A DNA stretch of 64,000 nt, from NCBI RefSeq assembly GCF_003585765.1, contig NZ_CP021235.1, positions 1,364,001 to 1,428,000 of the forward strand, written 5' to 3'. This document shows positions 25,851-34,990 of this stretch, one piece after another. This DNA is from Pontibacter actiniarum (lineage in GTDB: Bacteria > Bacteroidota > Bacteroidia > Cytophagales > Hymenobacteraceae). Position numbers and translations under genes: made by a program. The number at the start of each line of letters is the position of its first letter. Position 1 is the stretch's first letter. Below the pieces are notes generated by a model. That model was not told the origin of the DNA. It did no database searches and saw only the letters and a list, made by a program, of their open reading frames with translations.

Positions 25851-26837
25851 CTAACCGTTTATGGCCTTCATCTGCTCTTCCCGGTATCTGCCGCCTGCTG
25901 CTACGCCTTTTGGGGCTATGGCATCAATCTGCTGTAACTCCTCCTGCGATAGCGACACATCCAGCGCACCAACGTTTTCTTCCAGGTATTTGCGGCGCTT
26001 GGTGCCCGGAATTGGCACCACATCGTCACCCTGAGCCAGCAGCCAGGCCAGGGCCAGCTGTGAAGGGGTGCAGCCTTTCTGCGAGGCCATCTCCTCTATC
26101 TTCTGCACCAGGTCCAGGTTCTTTTGGAAATTGTCGCCCTGGAAACGCGGCGACTGCCGCCTGTAGTCGTCCTCGGCCAGGTCCTCAAACTTCTTTATCT
26201 GCCCCGTTAGGAAGCCTCGGCCGAGCGGGCTGTACGGTACAAAGCCGATGCCCATTTGGCGGCATGCAGGCAGAATTTCGTCTTCCACATCGCGGCTCCA
26301 GAGCGAGTATTCTGTTTGCAGGGCTGTGATGGGATGTACTTTATGTGCTTTTCGGATTGTCTCCACACTTGCCTCAGAGAGCCCCAGGTACCGCACCTTC
26401 CCCTCTTTCACCAGCTCTGCCATGGCGCCCACGGTGTCTTCAATCGGGGTGTCTTTATCTACCCGGTGCTGATAGTATAAGTCAATGTGGTCTACCCCTA
26501 AGCGTTTCAGGCTGGCTTCGCAGGACTGCTTTACATAGTCTGGTTTTCCGTTGACGCCCAAAAAGCTGCCGTCCTTGGCCCTGACATTCCCGAACTTGGT
26601 GGCCAGAATCACCTGGTCCCGCCTGTCAGCGATAGCTCGGCCGACCAGTTCCTCGTTTGCGCCTACGCCGTACATGTCAGCGGTGTCCAGAAAGTTTACG
26701 CCGAGCTCCAGCGCACGGTGTATGGTGGCGACAGACTCTTTGTCGTCGCGGTTGCTGTAAAAGTCAGACATGCCCATGCAGCCTAAGCCCAGGGCGGAAA
26801 CTTCCAGTCCTTGTTGTCCTAATTTTCGCTTGTTCAT
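25851..26837 (-). CDS. Aldo/keto reductase
   Basis: A 328-residue NADPH-dependent TIM-barrel oxidoreductase of the AKR13/YajO-like type. [12 protein letters not shown] and [15 protein letters not shown] supply the catalytic Asp and Tyr. [10 protein letters not shown] supplies the Lys, and DLYYQHRVD the His. [17 protein letters not shown] is the C-terminal cofactor-binding segment (IPGTK). The catalytic tetrad is complete. The natural substrate is unknown; relatives reduce reactive aldehydes. It is monocistronic, with an approximately 300-base region upstream. Confidence 0.93.
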   Translation of the reverse strand: MNKRKLGQQGLEVSALGLGCMGMSDFYSNRDDKESVATIHRALELGVNFLDTADMYGVGANEELVGRAIADRRDQVILATKFGNVRAKDGSFLGVNGKPDYVKQSCEASLKRLGVDHIDLYYQHRVDKDTPIEDTVGAMAELVKEGKVRYLGLSEASVETIRKAHKVHPITALQTEYSLWSRDVEDEILPACRQMGIGFVPYSPLGRGFLTGQIKKFEDLAEDDYRRQSPRFQGDNFQKNLDLVQKIEEMASQKGCTPSQLALAWLLAQGDDVVPIPGTKRRKYLEENVGALDVSLSQEELQQIDAIAPKGVAAGGRYREEQMKAING

Positions 26838-27138
26838 AATATAACTGGTTAATGTGGTGGTTTGATATGGGTTGCGCTGCTGAAGTCTCAGCCAGGGTAG
26901 CCCTAAGTATAAAATTTGTGCCTGTGCGCCTGCTTGATATTAAGATAAAACGCCACAGCCCGTAGCAGCCTTTGGCCCGTGTTGCTGGTTAAGAGCCTTT
27001 GCCAGCTCAAGGGCTGTTCGGGAGGTGCGTATGCAGCAGTAAACAAACGCCCAACGTGTACAGCTGATGAATGCGTTCTGTGCAGTTACAGACTTCGCTA
27101 AGCTGCTGCTTATCACGCTACTTTTTAGCTAGGGAAAC
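26838..27138. other. Intergenic region, nothing recognised
   Basis: About 300 bases between two minus-strand genes. It must hold the aldo/keto reductase promoter. It includes one AAGTATA word near 26904. I see no coding frame, hairpin or RNA. Confidence 0.5.
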
Positions 27139-27885
27139 TTAAGCCAGGGCACCTCCGTCCACGGCCAAATGGGTGCCGTTACAGTAGCTGGAGTCGTCGG
27201 AGGCAAAGAAGATGAATGCCTTTGCAACTTCCTCGGATTTACCCAGGCGCCTGGCCGGGGTGCCGGCAATCCACAGCTGGTGAACGTCCTGGGGCACGGC
27301 GTCCAGCAGCGGCGTATCGATGTAATACGGGCAAATGGCGTTGGCTCTGATGTTTTTCTCCGCATACTGCACTGCAATGTTCTTGGTGAGGCCCAGCAGG
27401 CCGTGCTTTGCCGCGGTGTAAGGAGCCAGCCCGTGCTCTGCCACAAGGCCAGCCAGAGACGACATGTTCACGATAACGCCACCGCCCTGCTTCAGAAACT
27501 GCTGTAGCTCATACTTCACGCAGTAAAACTGCCCATTCAGGTTTATCTGGATAATTTTCTCCCACACTTTATCGTCCATGTCGTGGATGCCTGAGTAGGG
27601 CCCGCCGATGCCTGCGTTGTTCAGGGCCACATCCAGCTTCCCGTATTTCTCGACAGTTGCTTGGATGGCGCTTTTTACGCTCTCCACATCAGCCACATCT
27701 ATAGGCACAAACATCGCGTCCGCTCCCATTTCCTGTAGCTCGTTAATGGTGCCCTGGTGTTCCGCTTTCGCGAGGTCAGCTATAACCACGTTGGCGCCTT
27801 CCCGCGCTGCCTCCAGTGCACATGCTTTCCCGATGCCGGAGTTGCCCCCGGTGATAAATACTACTTTGTCTTCAAGTCGCTTCAT
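27139..27885 (-). CDS. SDR family oxidoreductase
   Basis: A 248-residue classical short-chain dehydrogenase. TGGNSGIG (near residue 13) binds the cofactor and VVIADLAK places an Asp after the second strand, suggesting NAD(H) preference. NNAG, then NMSSLAG and PYTAAKHGLLGLTK give the Ser and YxxxK catalytic residues, and the C-terminus has HLAVDGGALA. The length is exactly typical. Relatives include 3-oxoacyl-ACP reductases and glucose or polyol dehydrogenases; specificity is not clear. It is in the same orientation as the aldo/keto reductase but separated by about 300 bases, so they are probably independent transcripts. Confidence 0.92.
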   Translation of the reverse strand: MKRLEDKVVFITGGNSGIGKACALEAAREGANVVIADLAKAEHQGTINELQEMGADAMFVPIDVADVESVKSAIQATVEKYGKLDVALNNAGIGGPYSGIHDMDDKVWEKIIQINLNGQFYCVKYELQQFLKQGGGVIVNMSSLAGLVAEHGLAPYTAAKHGLLGLTKNIAVQYAEKNIRANAICPYYIDTPLLDAVPQDVHQLWIAGTPARRLGKSEEVAKAFIFFASDDSSYCNGTHLAVDGGALA

Positions 27886-28211
27886 AGGTTATGTAATAGT
27901 GGTTGTTAAATTAAAGTACATGTAAAGTGATACGGGGATTGTAGCTGCAGGGGGTAGAAAAAGTCACCCCACCTACAAAGCAGCCCCGGCAGCAGCGGCA
28001 ACGGTCACTAGACAAGGCCGATGGGCTCCAGACTGGTCGCAGCACCTCGTGTGTTCATCGCTTTTGTGCGACAGGCACAGGCGCTGCACAGGGTCGGCTC
28101 CTCCGGCTGTAACTATTCATTTTAGCCCTGCGTTGATACAAAAGATTACATTATCCTAATATTTTGATCACTCAAAGCCTCTCCGTATAGGGGAATAAGC
28201 TCATAACTGAT
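27886..28211. other. Divergent intergenic region, nothing recognised
   Basis: A 326-base region between the minus-strand SDR and the plus-strand M48 protease. It must contain both promoters. I see no coding frame, stable hairpin or RNA gene. Confidence 0.5.
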
Positions 28212-29678
28212 ATGAAGAGACATAGCGTTTACATACTTGCAACGGCAGTAACCATGCTGTTTAATTCCTGCGCAACCAACCCGGTAACAGGTAAGAAGGA
28301 CCTGGTGCTGATGTCGGAGGAGCAGGAAATTGCCCTGGGACAGCAGTCTGACCCGGCCGTGCTCGCCCAGTTCGGCGTCTACGAAAACCAGCAGCTGCAG
28401 AACTTTATCCAGGAAAAAGGCAAGGCCATGGCGGCCATTTCGCACCGCCCCAACCTGAACTATGAGTTTAAGGTGGTGGACTCGCCGGTGGTGAACGCCT
28501 TTGCCCTGCCCGGCGGGTATGTGTACTTTACCCGCGGCATCCTGGCGCACTTTAACAACGAGGCGCAGTTTGCCGGTGTGCTGGGGCATGAGATTGGGCA
28601 CGTGGCTGCGCGCCACTCGGTGCAGCAGCAAACAAAGTCCACCCTGGCGCAGGTGGGTTTGATTGCCGGTAGCGTGCTCTCGCCTGAGTTTGCGCAGTTC
28701 GGCGATGCCGCTTCGCAGGGCCTGGGGCTGCTGTTCCTGAAATTCGGCAGGGATGATGAGCGGGAGTCGGATAGGCTTGGGGTGGAGTACTCCTCTAAAA
28801 TTGGGTACGATGCCGAGGAAATGGCGGACTTCTTCATGACGCTGCAGCGGCAACAGGGAGAGAGCGGAGAAGCCGTGCCCAACTTCCTTTCGACACACCC
28901 CAACCCGGCAGACCGCTACGAGGCGGTAAACAAGCTGGCCTTCGACTGGAAGCAAAAGCTCAACCTGACCGTGGCCAAGGTAAACCGCAACAGTTACCTG
29001 AAAATGATTGACGGCCTGGTGTACGGCGAGGACCCGCGGCAAGGCTTTGTGGAGAATAATGTTTTCTACCACCCGGAGCTGAAGTTTAAGTTTCCGATCC
29101 CTAATTCCTGGGCCTACCAAAACACACCACAGGCGTTTCAAATGGCGCCCAAGGACGGCAAGGCAATCATGAACCTGACCCTTGCGCCCGGCGAAACACT
29201 GGAGGCTGCCGCCCAGCAAATGGTTCAGCAGTACAGCCTGCAGGTGGTTGAGTCGAAGAGCACCACCGTAAACGGGCTTCCGGCACTGGCCATTGTCGCA
29301 GATCAGCAACAGCAGCAGCAACAGCAACAGCAGCAGCAGGCCATTCGCACGCTCACTTACCTCATCAAGTACAACGGCAACATCTACAGCTTAATGGGTA
29401 TTTCCACCGTCAATAACTTCAGTAACTATTTCAACGAGTTTACGAATACGATGCAGAACTTCAGCCCGCTTACCGAGGCGGCAAAGCTGAACAAGCAGCC
29501 TGTGCGCCTTCGCGTCGAGACGGTGCAGCAGGGTGGCTCTGTGCGGCAGGTTTTCCAGCGCTACCAGGTACCGCAGGACCGTATGGAAGAACTGGCAATC
29601 CTGAACGGGCTGGAACTGGACGACCGCGTGGAGCAGGGCACTATGATCAAGCTGCTCAGCAGTTACGAAAAGATATAA
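28212..29678 (+). CDS. M48-family metalloprotease lipoprotein with polyQ linker and LysM-like C-terminus
   Basis: A 488-residue BepA/LoiP-type zinc protease of the envelope. The signal ends LFNSC with the lipidated Cys at about residue 20, followed by the family's NPVTGKKDLVLMSEEQE. The active site is GHEIGHVAARH (His126, Glu127, His130) and the third ligand is Glu in DDERESDRLGVEY. A helical domain follows, then a run of 12 Gln (bases 29304-29339). The tail (LRVETVQQGGSVRQVFQRYQ to LNGLELDDRVEQGTMIKLL) looks like a LysM module, suggesting peptidoglycan contact. Likely role: quality control of outer-membrane proteins; this is inferred from the family. Confidence 0.93.
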   Translation: MKRHSVYILATAVTMLFNSCATNPVTGKKDLVLMSEEQEIALGQQSDPAVLAQFGVYENQQLQNFIQEKGKAMAAISHRPNLNYEFKVVDSPVVNAFALPGGYVYFTRGILAHFNNEAQFAGVLGHEIGHVAARHSVQQQTKSTLAQVGLIAGSVLSPEFAQFGDAASQGLGLLFLKFGRDDERESDRLGVEYSSKIGYDAEEMADFFMTLQRQQGESGEAVPNFLSTHPNPADRYEAVNKLAFDWKQKLNLTVAKVNRNSYLKMIDGLVYGEDPRQGFVENNVFYHPELKFKFPIPNSWAYQNTPQAFQMAPKDGKAIMNLTLAPGETLEAAAQQMVQQYSLQVVESKSTTVNGLPALAIVADQQQQQQQQQQQQAIRTLTYLIKYNGNIYSLMGISTVNNFSNYFNEFTNTMQNFSPLTEAAKLNKQPVRLRVETVQQGGSVRQVFQRYQVPQDRMEELAILNGLELDDRVEQGTMIKLLSSYEKI

Positions 29679-29718
29679 AGGGAGGAGCCTGGGAGACAGG
29701 TTGTTCCTGCTACTGTTA

Positions 29719-29757
29719 CGCCAGATAGGTCGCGTGTTAGGCGACACTATCTGGCGA
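29719..29757 (+). terminator. Hairpin after the M48 protease gene
   Basis: A stem of about 15 bp (CGCCAGATAG and GTCGC pair with GCGAC and CTATCTGGCG, one bulged A). It is followed by AATAACTTTTATA. Confidence 0.7.
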
Positions 29758-29812
29758 ATAACTTTTATACCTGCAAAATTTTTTATACTATCGCTTCGTA
29801 AGAGATAGTGAG

Positions 29813-30853
29813 ATGATAATGTTTAATACTTTGCGCACCCTTATACTCTCCTGTATACTTTCCCTGACCGCCTCCTTCGCCTTTAGCCAAAGCAACTCCA
29901 AAGTAGTTGCCAAAGCCGGCGACGGTATTTACCTGCTTCTGCGCCGCCACGGCCTGGACCCCACGCAGCACCTGCAGGCATTTATGGAGCTCAACAAGAA
30001 GAATATCGGGCAAGATAACAGCCTCTATGCCGGCAGAACCTATTTTCTGCCCTCTGGCTCAGCCGGTGCAGCAGAAAAAACTACTGTTAAAGCTGCCACG
30101 GCTCCCTCCGTGCTGGAGGTGCCCCTCTTTGGTGAAGACTATGCGCGCGTAGAGATTCTTGACCGCGAGCTGCAGGGGGCTGTATACTACCTGATGGCTG
30201 GCCACAGTGGCCCGGACCCGGGGGCAGTTGGCAAGTATGGCCCGTACATGCTCAGCGAGGATGAGTATGCCTATGATGTCACCGTTCGCCTGGCCCGCCG
30301 CCTGATGGAGCACGGCGCCACCGTTTACATGATCATACAGGACCCCGACGATGGCATCCGGGATGAGAATATCCTTAAGATGGACAGGGATGAGCTCAGC
30401 TACTCCGGCAAGCCTATCCCCTACGACCACAATAAACGCCTGCGGCAGCGTGTAAATGAGGTAAACAAACTCTACCTGCAGCACCAAAACGATTACCAGC
30501 GCATGCTCTCCGTGCACGTCGATAGCCGCAGTAAGAGCCAGAATATCGATGTTTTCTTTTACCACCACGAAAACAGCCCGTCCGGCCAGGCATTGGCCGA
30601 GCGCATCCATGAGGTGTTTACCAACAAGTATAACCGCTACCAGCCAAACCGCGATTACTACGGCAGCGTATCTCCGCGCAGCAGCCTGTATGTGGTTAAG
30701 TACAGCAACCCGCCCACTGTGTTCGTAGAGTTGGGGAACATCCGAAACGACAAAGACCAACGCCGCTTCGTTATCCCGAACAACCGCCAGGCCCTTGCCA
30801 ACTGGATCTGCGACGGTATTATGGCAGACTATAAAGCCAGCAAAGAGAAGTAA
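29813..30853 (+). CDS. N-acetylmuramoyl-L-alanine amidase (Amidase_3) with N-terminal LysM-like module
   Basis: A 346-residue exported cell-wall amidase. A signal peptide ends SFAFSQ at about residue 24. Residues 30-85 (VVAKAGDGIYLLLRRHGLD to LYAGRTYFLPS) resemble a LysM domain for peptidoglycan binding. The catalytic domain then shows zinc ligands in MAGHSGPDPGAVG (His), SEDEYAYDVT (Glu) and LSVHVDS (His), and the catalytic Glu in VFVELGNI. All active-site elements are present. It should cleave between MurNAc and the stem peptide during cell separation or wall turnover. Starts at 29813 or 29819 are both possible. It lies just after the M48 protease gene, which also carries a LysM-like tail. 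Confidence 0.93.
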   Translation: MIMFNTLRTLILSCILSLTASFAFSQSNSKVVAKAGDGIYLLLRRHGLDPTQHLQAFMELNKKNIGQDNSLYAGRTYFLPSGSAGAAEKTTVKAATAPSVLEVPLFGEDYARVEILDRELQGAVYYLMAGHSGPDPGAVGKYGPYMLSEDEYAYDVTVRLARRLMEHGATVYMIIQDPDDGIRDENILKMDRDELSYSGKPIPYDHNKRLRQRVNEVNKLYLQHQNDYQRMLSVHVDSRSKSQNIDVFFYHHENSPSGQALAERIHEVFTNKYNRYQPNRDYYGSVSPRSSLYVVKYSNPPTVFVELGNIRNDKDQRRFVIPNNRQALANWICDGIMADYKASKEK

Positions 30854-30866
30854 ACGTTAGCTAGTG

Positions 30867-30926
30867 AGCCCATAAATCAGGAAAGCAGGTGTTACAGCAC
30901 CTGCTTTCCTGATTTATGGGCTTTTG
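30867..30926. terminator. Very long bidirectional terminator hairpin
   Basis: A perfect 25-bp inverted repeat (30867-30891 and 30898-30922) with a six-base loop, ending GGGCT then TTTT. It separates the amidase gene from the convergent hypothetical gene, whose stop codon is only nine bases away. Confidence 0.85.
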
Positions 30927-30930
30927 TGTT

Positions 30931-31317
30931 CTATGCTTTGAGGTAATCATACACCAGCAGGTTCTGTATATTGCTCTGGTGCGCATCGTTTCCCGTGGTT
31001 TCCGCGCCTTTGTTCACCATGTCGGCAGTGCCGATCAGTAGCTGGCGCTTTATGTTGTCCGGGTCCTTCTCGCGCGAAAAGTACAGCGCTACATAGTCTC
31101 TCGGGCCAAAGTACCCGTCGCGGCCCATGCCCATCGCCGTTAAAATGCTGTTCAGCTTATCCACCACGCCTGGCTCTTCCCGGTCAGCGAAGCCAAAATA
31201 CTTGTACTCGCCGTTCGTTTCCTCCCGGTGCCGGTCAAATGTTTTCCTTATTCCTTCCTCAAACTGCTTTTGTTGGTCTTCCTTGTCAAAATAGTACAGC
31301 AATACGTAATTATTCAT
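30931..31317 (-). CDS. Hypothetical protein, 128 residues
   Basis: I do not recognise this family. The protein is soluble and charged with no signal peptide. It starts NYVLLYYFDKEDQQKQFEEGIRKTF, a strand-helix unit, and continues YFGFADREEP, MGMGRDGYFGPRDYVALYFSREKDPDNIKRQ and ends VYDYLKA. The pattern of short strands ending in Tyr-rich segments and DxxxF helices suggests a small alpha/beta (ferredoxin-like) domain. It is monocistronic and convergent with the amidase gene. No functional hint comes from the neighbours. Confidence 0.7.
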   Translation of the reverse strand: MNNYVLLYYFDKEDQQKQFEEGIRKTFDRHREETNGEYKYFGFADREEPGVVDKLNSILTAMGMGRDGYFGPRDYVALYFSREKDPDNIKRQLLIGTADMVNKGAETTGNDAHQSNIQNLLVYDYLKA

Positions 31318-31585
31318 ACCTGATTGTTCTTAAAGTTCTGAATACAAGCATGGTTACGACACGATGTTAGCTTGGTTCCTGCTATCGGGTGGATGAGGGT
31401 CTTTTTTTAGCGACGCCAGAAAATGGGCTAAGGAGAGGTGCAATTAAAGTTGGACGAATTTTGCGATGGAAAACCTTATTCTCTGAGGGGCGTTAAAAGG
31501 GCTGTACTTCCAAACGCTGTATGCTTACCTTACTACTATATTGGTATACAGTTATTTATTTATCTACAACTTAATACAACAAGCT

Positions 31586-31999
31586 ATGAAGAAGTTAAAT
31601 TGGCTATTCCTGTTATTGTTCTCTTTTGCATTTATTGCCTGCGACGACGACGATGATGATGTGGATCTGGATGCAACTGCGCCAACAATTACCGTTATCT
31701 CACCTGTTGCCAACACTACGTATGCACCTGGTGATGTAGTGCCGGTACGTGCCGATATTGAGGATAACCTGGGGCTGGACGAAGTGAGGGTAGTGCTGAT
31801 GCGCCCGGACGGGACAGAGACAGTTCTGAACGACGACTCCATCCGCGATTTCCTGAACGATAACACGGAGGCCGAAGTAGACTTCGATGTTAACCTGGAC
31901 GCCAACCAACCTGTGGGTGCTTACATGCTTCGATTTGAAGCAGTGGATGAGCAAGACAACACGGCACAGGAAACGGTTACCTTTAGTGTGGCTATGTAA
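31586..31999 (+). CDS. Small lipoprotein with Ig-like fold (DUF4625-like)
   Basis: A 137-residue lipoprotein. I chose the ATG at 31586 (MKKLNWLFLLLFSFAFIACDDDDDD) because it gives a textbook lipoprotein signal; the frame is open 45 bases further up. The Cys at residue 19 is followed by six Asp, an acidic patch typical of Bacteroidota surface-exposed lipoproteins. The mature part (APTITVISPVANTTYAPGDVVPVRADIEDNLGLDEVRV) is a single Ig/cadherin-like beta-sandwich resembling DUF4625. Function is unknown. A very strong palindromic terminator follows. Confidence 0.85.
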   Translation: MKKLNWLFLLLFSFAFIACDDDDDDVDLDATAPTITVISPVANTTYAPGDVVPVRADIEDNLGLDEVRVVLMRPDGTETVLNDDSIRDFLNDNTEAEVDFDVNLDANQPVGAYMLRFEAVDEQDNTAQETVTFSVAM

Positions 32000-32026
32000 G
32001 CGCCGGAATAAAATTTTTTAGTGAGT

Positions 32027-32067
32027 AAAAGAGAGGCCCCGCTAGCTAGCGGGGCCTCTCTTTTTTA
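32027..32067 (+). terminator. Palindromic terminator after the small lipoprotein gene
   Basis: A perfect 38-base palindrome centred at GCTAG|CTAGC, with GAGAGGCCCC arms and T6 after the right arm. Confidence 0.9.
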
Positions 32068-32206
32068 GCCCTTTGCCGCCTCCGCTGCAGCTGGAGGCGC
32101 TGTTTCAGCTCTTTCAAACAACCCGCACCCCTTCTACGCGTAGTTTAAAACCGAAACACAGATTTCAGTTTCTTTCACTCAACGTACATCAAACACACCT
32201 GTACCT

Positions 32207-33478
32207 ATGAAAAACATCCCGCACGACAACACGCTCGACAGCTCAATCTCCTTACTCCTGGAAGGCTACCCTTTTCTGAAAAAGCGCATGGAGGATCATC
32301 AGACCGATATATTCCAGACCCGCCTGCTGGGCGAAAAGGTGATTTGCATCCACGGGAAAGAAGCGGCCGCGCTCTTTTATGACAATGCGTACTTCTGGCG
32401 AGAAGGCGTGCTGCCCAAACGCGTACAGCAGACACTGATGGGGAAAAACGGTGTTCAGATGCTGGACGGGGAGGCGCACAGGCACCGTAAGGCCTTGTTC
32501 ATGTCGTTCATGTCCAGGGATCGCATTGATGACCTCATGGGCCTGATGCTGCGTTACTGGCGTGCCTACGCCCGGAAATGGGAGAAAATGGAGCGTGTCG
32601 TGCTCTTCGACGAAGCCCGAGAGGTGCTATGCCTGGCTGCCTGTGAGTGGGCGGGTGTTCCGCTGAAGCCGACCGAGGTGCGCGAGCATGCCCAGGAATA
32701 TATCGAAATGATTTACGGCTTTGGCGGCGCCACCACGCGCTACTGGCGTGGCATACACGCCCGCAACGTGTCGGAGAAGTGGAACAAGAAGATTATCGAG
32801 GACATCCGCAGCCGTAAACTGGAGGTGCCGGAGAACTCTGCTGCTTACCAGATTGCCTGGTTCCGCGACCTTGACGGGGAGCTGCTGGACCTCCACGTAG
32901 CCACGGTGGAGCTGATGAACGTGGTGCGGCCTATTGTCGCTATTGCAACCTATGTGGCCTTTTCGGCACTGGCGCTGCACGAACACCCCGAGCAGGTGGA
33001 GAAGATCAGGACAGGCGAGGAGAAGTACGCCCAGCTGTTTGTGCAGGAAGTGCGCCGCTTCTACCCTTTCACACCTTTTCTGGGCGCGCGCCCGCACCGG
33101 GACTTCGAGTGGAAGGGGCACCAGTTTAAGGAAGGCACCTTAGTGCTGCTGGATGTTTTCGGGATGCTGCATGACCCGGAGATGTGGCCCGATCCGTATG
33201 CCTTTAAGCCGGAGCGGTTCACGGAGTGGTCCGGCAGTCCCTTCGACTTTATCCCCCAGGGCGGCGGAGACCACTACACTGGCCACCGCTGCGCCGGGGA
33301 ATGGATCACGATAAAGGCGATGAAGGTAGCACTGCAGTTCCTGACGCAGGAGGTAAAGTATATAGTGCCGGAGCAGGACCTGGAGGTGGACATCCATAAA
33401 ATGCCGACACTCCCAAAGAGCGGCTTCGAAATAAGTGACGTACAGTACACCGGCAGCAACGTCTACGCCGAAGTTTAG
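32207..33478 (+). CDS. Cytochrome P450 of the CYP152 family (fatty-acid peroxygenase)
   Basis: A 423-residue heme enzyme. The heme ligand is Cys362 in GGGDHYTGHRCAGEW. In the I helix, NVVRPIVAIATYVAF carries Arg241-Pro242 in place of the usual acid-alcohol pair; this Arg-Pro pair binds the fatty-acid carboxylate in CYP152 enzymes and lets them use hydrogen peroxide without a reductase. Residue 84 is Gln (NGVQMLDGEAH). The matching position is Gln85 in the hydroxylase P450-BS-beta and His85 in the alkene-forming OleT. I therefore predict alpha/beta-hydroxylation rather than terminal-alkene formation. Numbering runs one behind P450-BS-beta, with no gaps at these sites. It has its own terminator. 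Confidence 0.93.
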   Translation: MKNIPHDNTLDSSISLLLEGYPFLKKRMEDHQTDIFQTRLLGEKVICIHGKEAAALFYDNAYFWREGVLPKRVQQTLMGKNGVQMLDGEAHRHRKALFMSFMSRDRIDDLMGLMLRYWRAYARKWEKMERVVLFDEAREVLCLAACEWAGVPLKPTEVREHAQEYIEMIYGFGGATTRYWRGIHARNVSEKWNKKIIEDIRSRKLEVPENSAAYQIAWFRDLDGELLDLHVATVELMNVVRPIVAIATYVAFSALALHEHPEQVEKIRTGEEKYAQLFVQEVRRFYPFTPFLGARPHRDFEWKGHQFKEGTLVLLDVFGMLHDPEMWPDPYAFKPERFTEWSGSPFDFIPQGGGDHYTGHRCAGEWITIKAMKVALQFLTQEVKYIVPEQDLEVDIHKMPTLPKSGFEISDVQYTGSNVYAEV

Positions 33479-33504
33479 TACGCGTATAGCCATAATCACA
33501 CAAC

Positions 33505-33546
33505 CAGAAAGGAGAGCCAGCCTGCGTGGCAGCTCTCCTTTCTGAC
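33505..33546 (+). terminator. Terminator after the P450 gene
   Basis: Perfect 13-bp arms (CAGAAAGGAGAGC at 33505-33517 and its complement at 33532-33544). The T-run is interrupted, so strength is uncertain. Confidence 0.65.
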
Positions 33547-33598
33547 CCTCGGCACAAACGTTACGCGGGCCCTTATACCCTATTCAAGATATCATTTC

Positions 33599-34990
33599 AT
33601 GGCACAACAATCAGGTCCTGTACAGCTGCAGTTTTTAGGTGCGGCAGGAGTCGTAACAGGCTCCAGGACATTACTGCAGATAGGCGACCTTAAACTACTG
33701 GTGGACTGCGGTCTGTTCCAGGGTAACAAAAAAGAGCGCAAGCTGAATAAAGCGAAACGGTTCCCGTTCAAACCCTCTGAACTGGATGCTATTCTGCTGA
33801 CGCACGGCCACCTGGACCACAGCGGCTACCTGCCGGTGCTGGTAAAGAAAGGCTACAGCGGCCCTATTTACGCCACGGCCCCGACAAAAGACATCACGGA
33901 GGTTATACTTACCGACAGCGCACACATACAGCAGGAGGACGCCAAAGACCTGAACCAGCGACGCGCCGAGGCCGGCAAAAAGCCGGTAAAGCCGCTCTAC
34001 CGGCCCAAGCATGTGCGGCGCACCATGGAGCTGTTCCAAACGTATACTGACCAGGAGTGGGTGACACTAAAAGAGGGCGTTAAATTCCGGTTCCTGAAGA
34101 GCGGGCACATCTTGGGCTCGGCCAGCATTGAGCTGGTGTGCGACGGCAAGACCTATTTGTTCTCCGGAGATATCGGGCAGCAGGAACCACTGATCCTGGA
34201 CTCCCCTACCCGTTGCGTGCGCGCCGACTACGTAGTGCTGGAGTCTACTTACGGCGATAAGCTGCATGATAAATCCAACTCTCCTTTCCAGGCGCTGCAG
34301 GAAGTGGTGAACAGCACCTTTGAGAAAGGAGGCTCAGTGGTTATCCCTAGTTTTGCGGTGGAGCGGGCCCAGGAGATAATTATGCTGCTCAACGATTTGA
34401 GGCGTGAAAAGAGCATTCCCGCTATCCCTATTTACCTGGACTCCCCGATGGGTATCAACATCACCGAACTATTTCAGAAATACAAAGGCTGGCACAACCT
34501 GAGCGACGCAGAAGCCGAGGATCTGACAGATAATGTGCATATCATCAAAAGCTTTGAGGATACCCTGCACGTGCTGGATGAGGACAGCCCTAAGCAGAAG
34601 ATTATTATCGCAGGCAGCGGCATGGCAACAGGCGGGCGTGTGCTCTACTATCTCAAAAAGCTGGTTGGCGATGAGAAAAACACTATACTGCTTGTTGGCC
34701 ACCAGGCAAAGGGCACCCGGGGGAACAAACTTAGCAAAGGGGCCAGCGAAATCAAGATTGATGGTCAGCGCTTCCCGGTGAGAGCCGACATACGGCAGAT
34801 TGGCTCCCTCTCTGCCCACGCCGATCAGGAAGACCTGCTGTGGTGTTTGAGTGCCATGCGTGCCGCCCCTGAGCGCGTGTTCCTGAACCATGGGGAGCAG
34901 GACGCCACTGTAGCCCTGAAGGAGAAAATTGAGCAGCAGTATGGGTGGCCTGTGTCCATCGCAAAAATGGATAAAGTGTACCATTTATAG
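33599..34990 (+). CDS. MBL-fold beta-CASP exonuclease/RNA-processing protein
   Basis: A 463-residue metallo-beta-lactamase protein of the CPSF/RNase J-like group. QFLGAAGVVTGSRTLLQIGD opens the fold and LLTHGHLDHSGYLP is the HxHxDH metal-binding motif. GHILGSASIELVCDGKTYLFSGDIG supplies further ligands. The beta-CASP insert spans about residues 205-390, with the block SVVIPSFAVERAQEII and the later GSGMATGGRVLYYL. The C-terminal RADIRQIGSLSAHADQEDLL and FLNHGE complete the site. It likely acts on RNA, as in the KH-less bacterial homologues of archaeal aCPSF1; this is family inference. It is a single gene with 120 bases to the upstream P450. Confidence 0.92.
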   Translation: MAQQSGPVQLQFLGAAGVVTGSRTLLQIGDLKLLVDCGLFQGNKKERKLNKAKRFPFKPSELDAILLTHGHLDHSGYLPVLVKKGYSGPIYATAPTKDITEVILTDSAHIQQEDAKDLNQRRAEAGKKPVKPLYRPKHVRRTMELFQTYTDQEWVTLKEGVKFRFLKSGHILGSASIELVCDGKTYLFSGDIGQQEPLILDSPTRCVRADYVVLESTYGDKLHDKSNSPFQALQEVVNSTFEKGGSVVIPSFAVERAQEIIMLLNDLRREKSIPAIPIYLDSPMGINITELFQKYKGWHNLSDAEAEDLTDNVHIIKSFEDTLHVLDEDSPKQKIIIAGSGMATGGRVLYYLKKLVGDEKNTILLVGHQAKGTRGNKLSKGASEIKIDGQRFPVRADIRQIGSLSAHADQEDLLWCLSAMRAAPERVFLNHGEQDATVALKEKIEQQYGWPVSIAKMDKVYHL

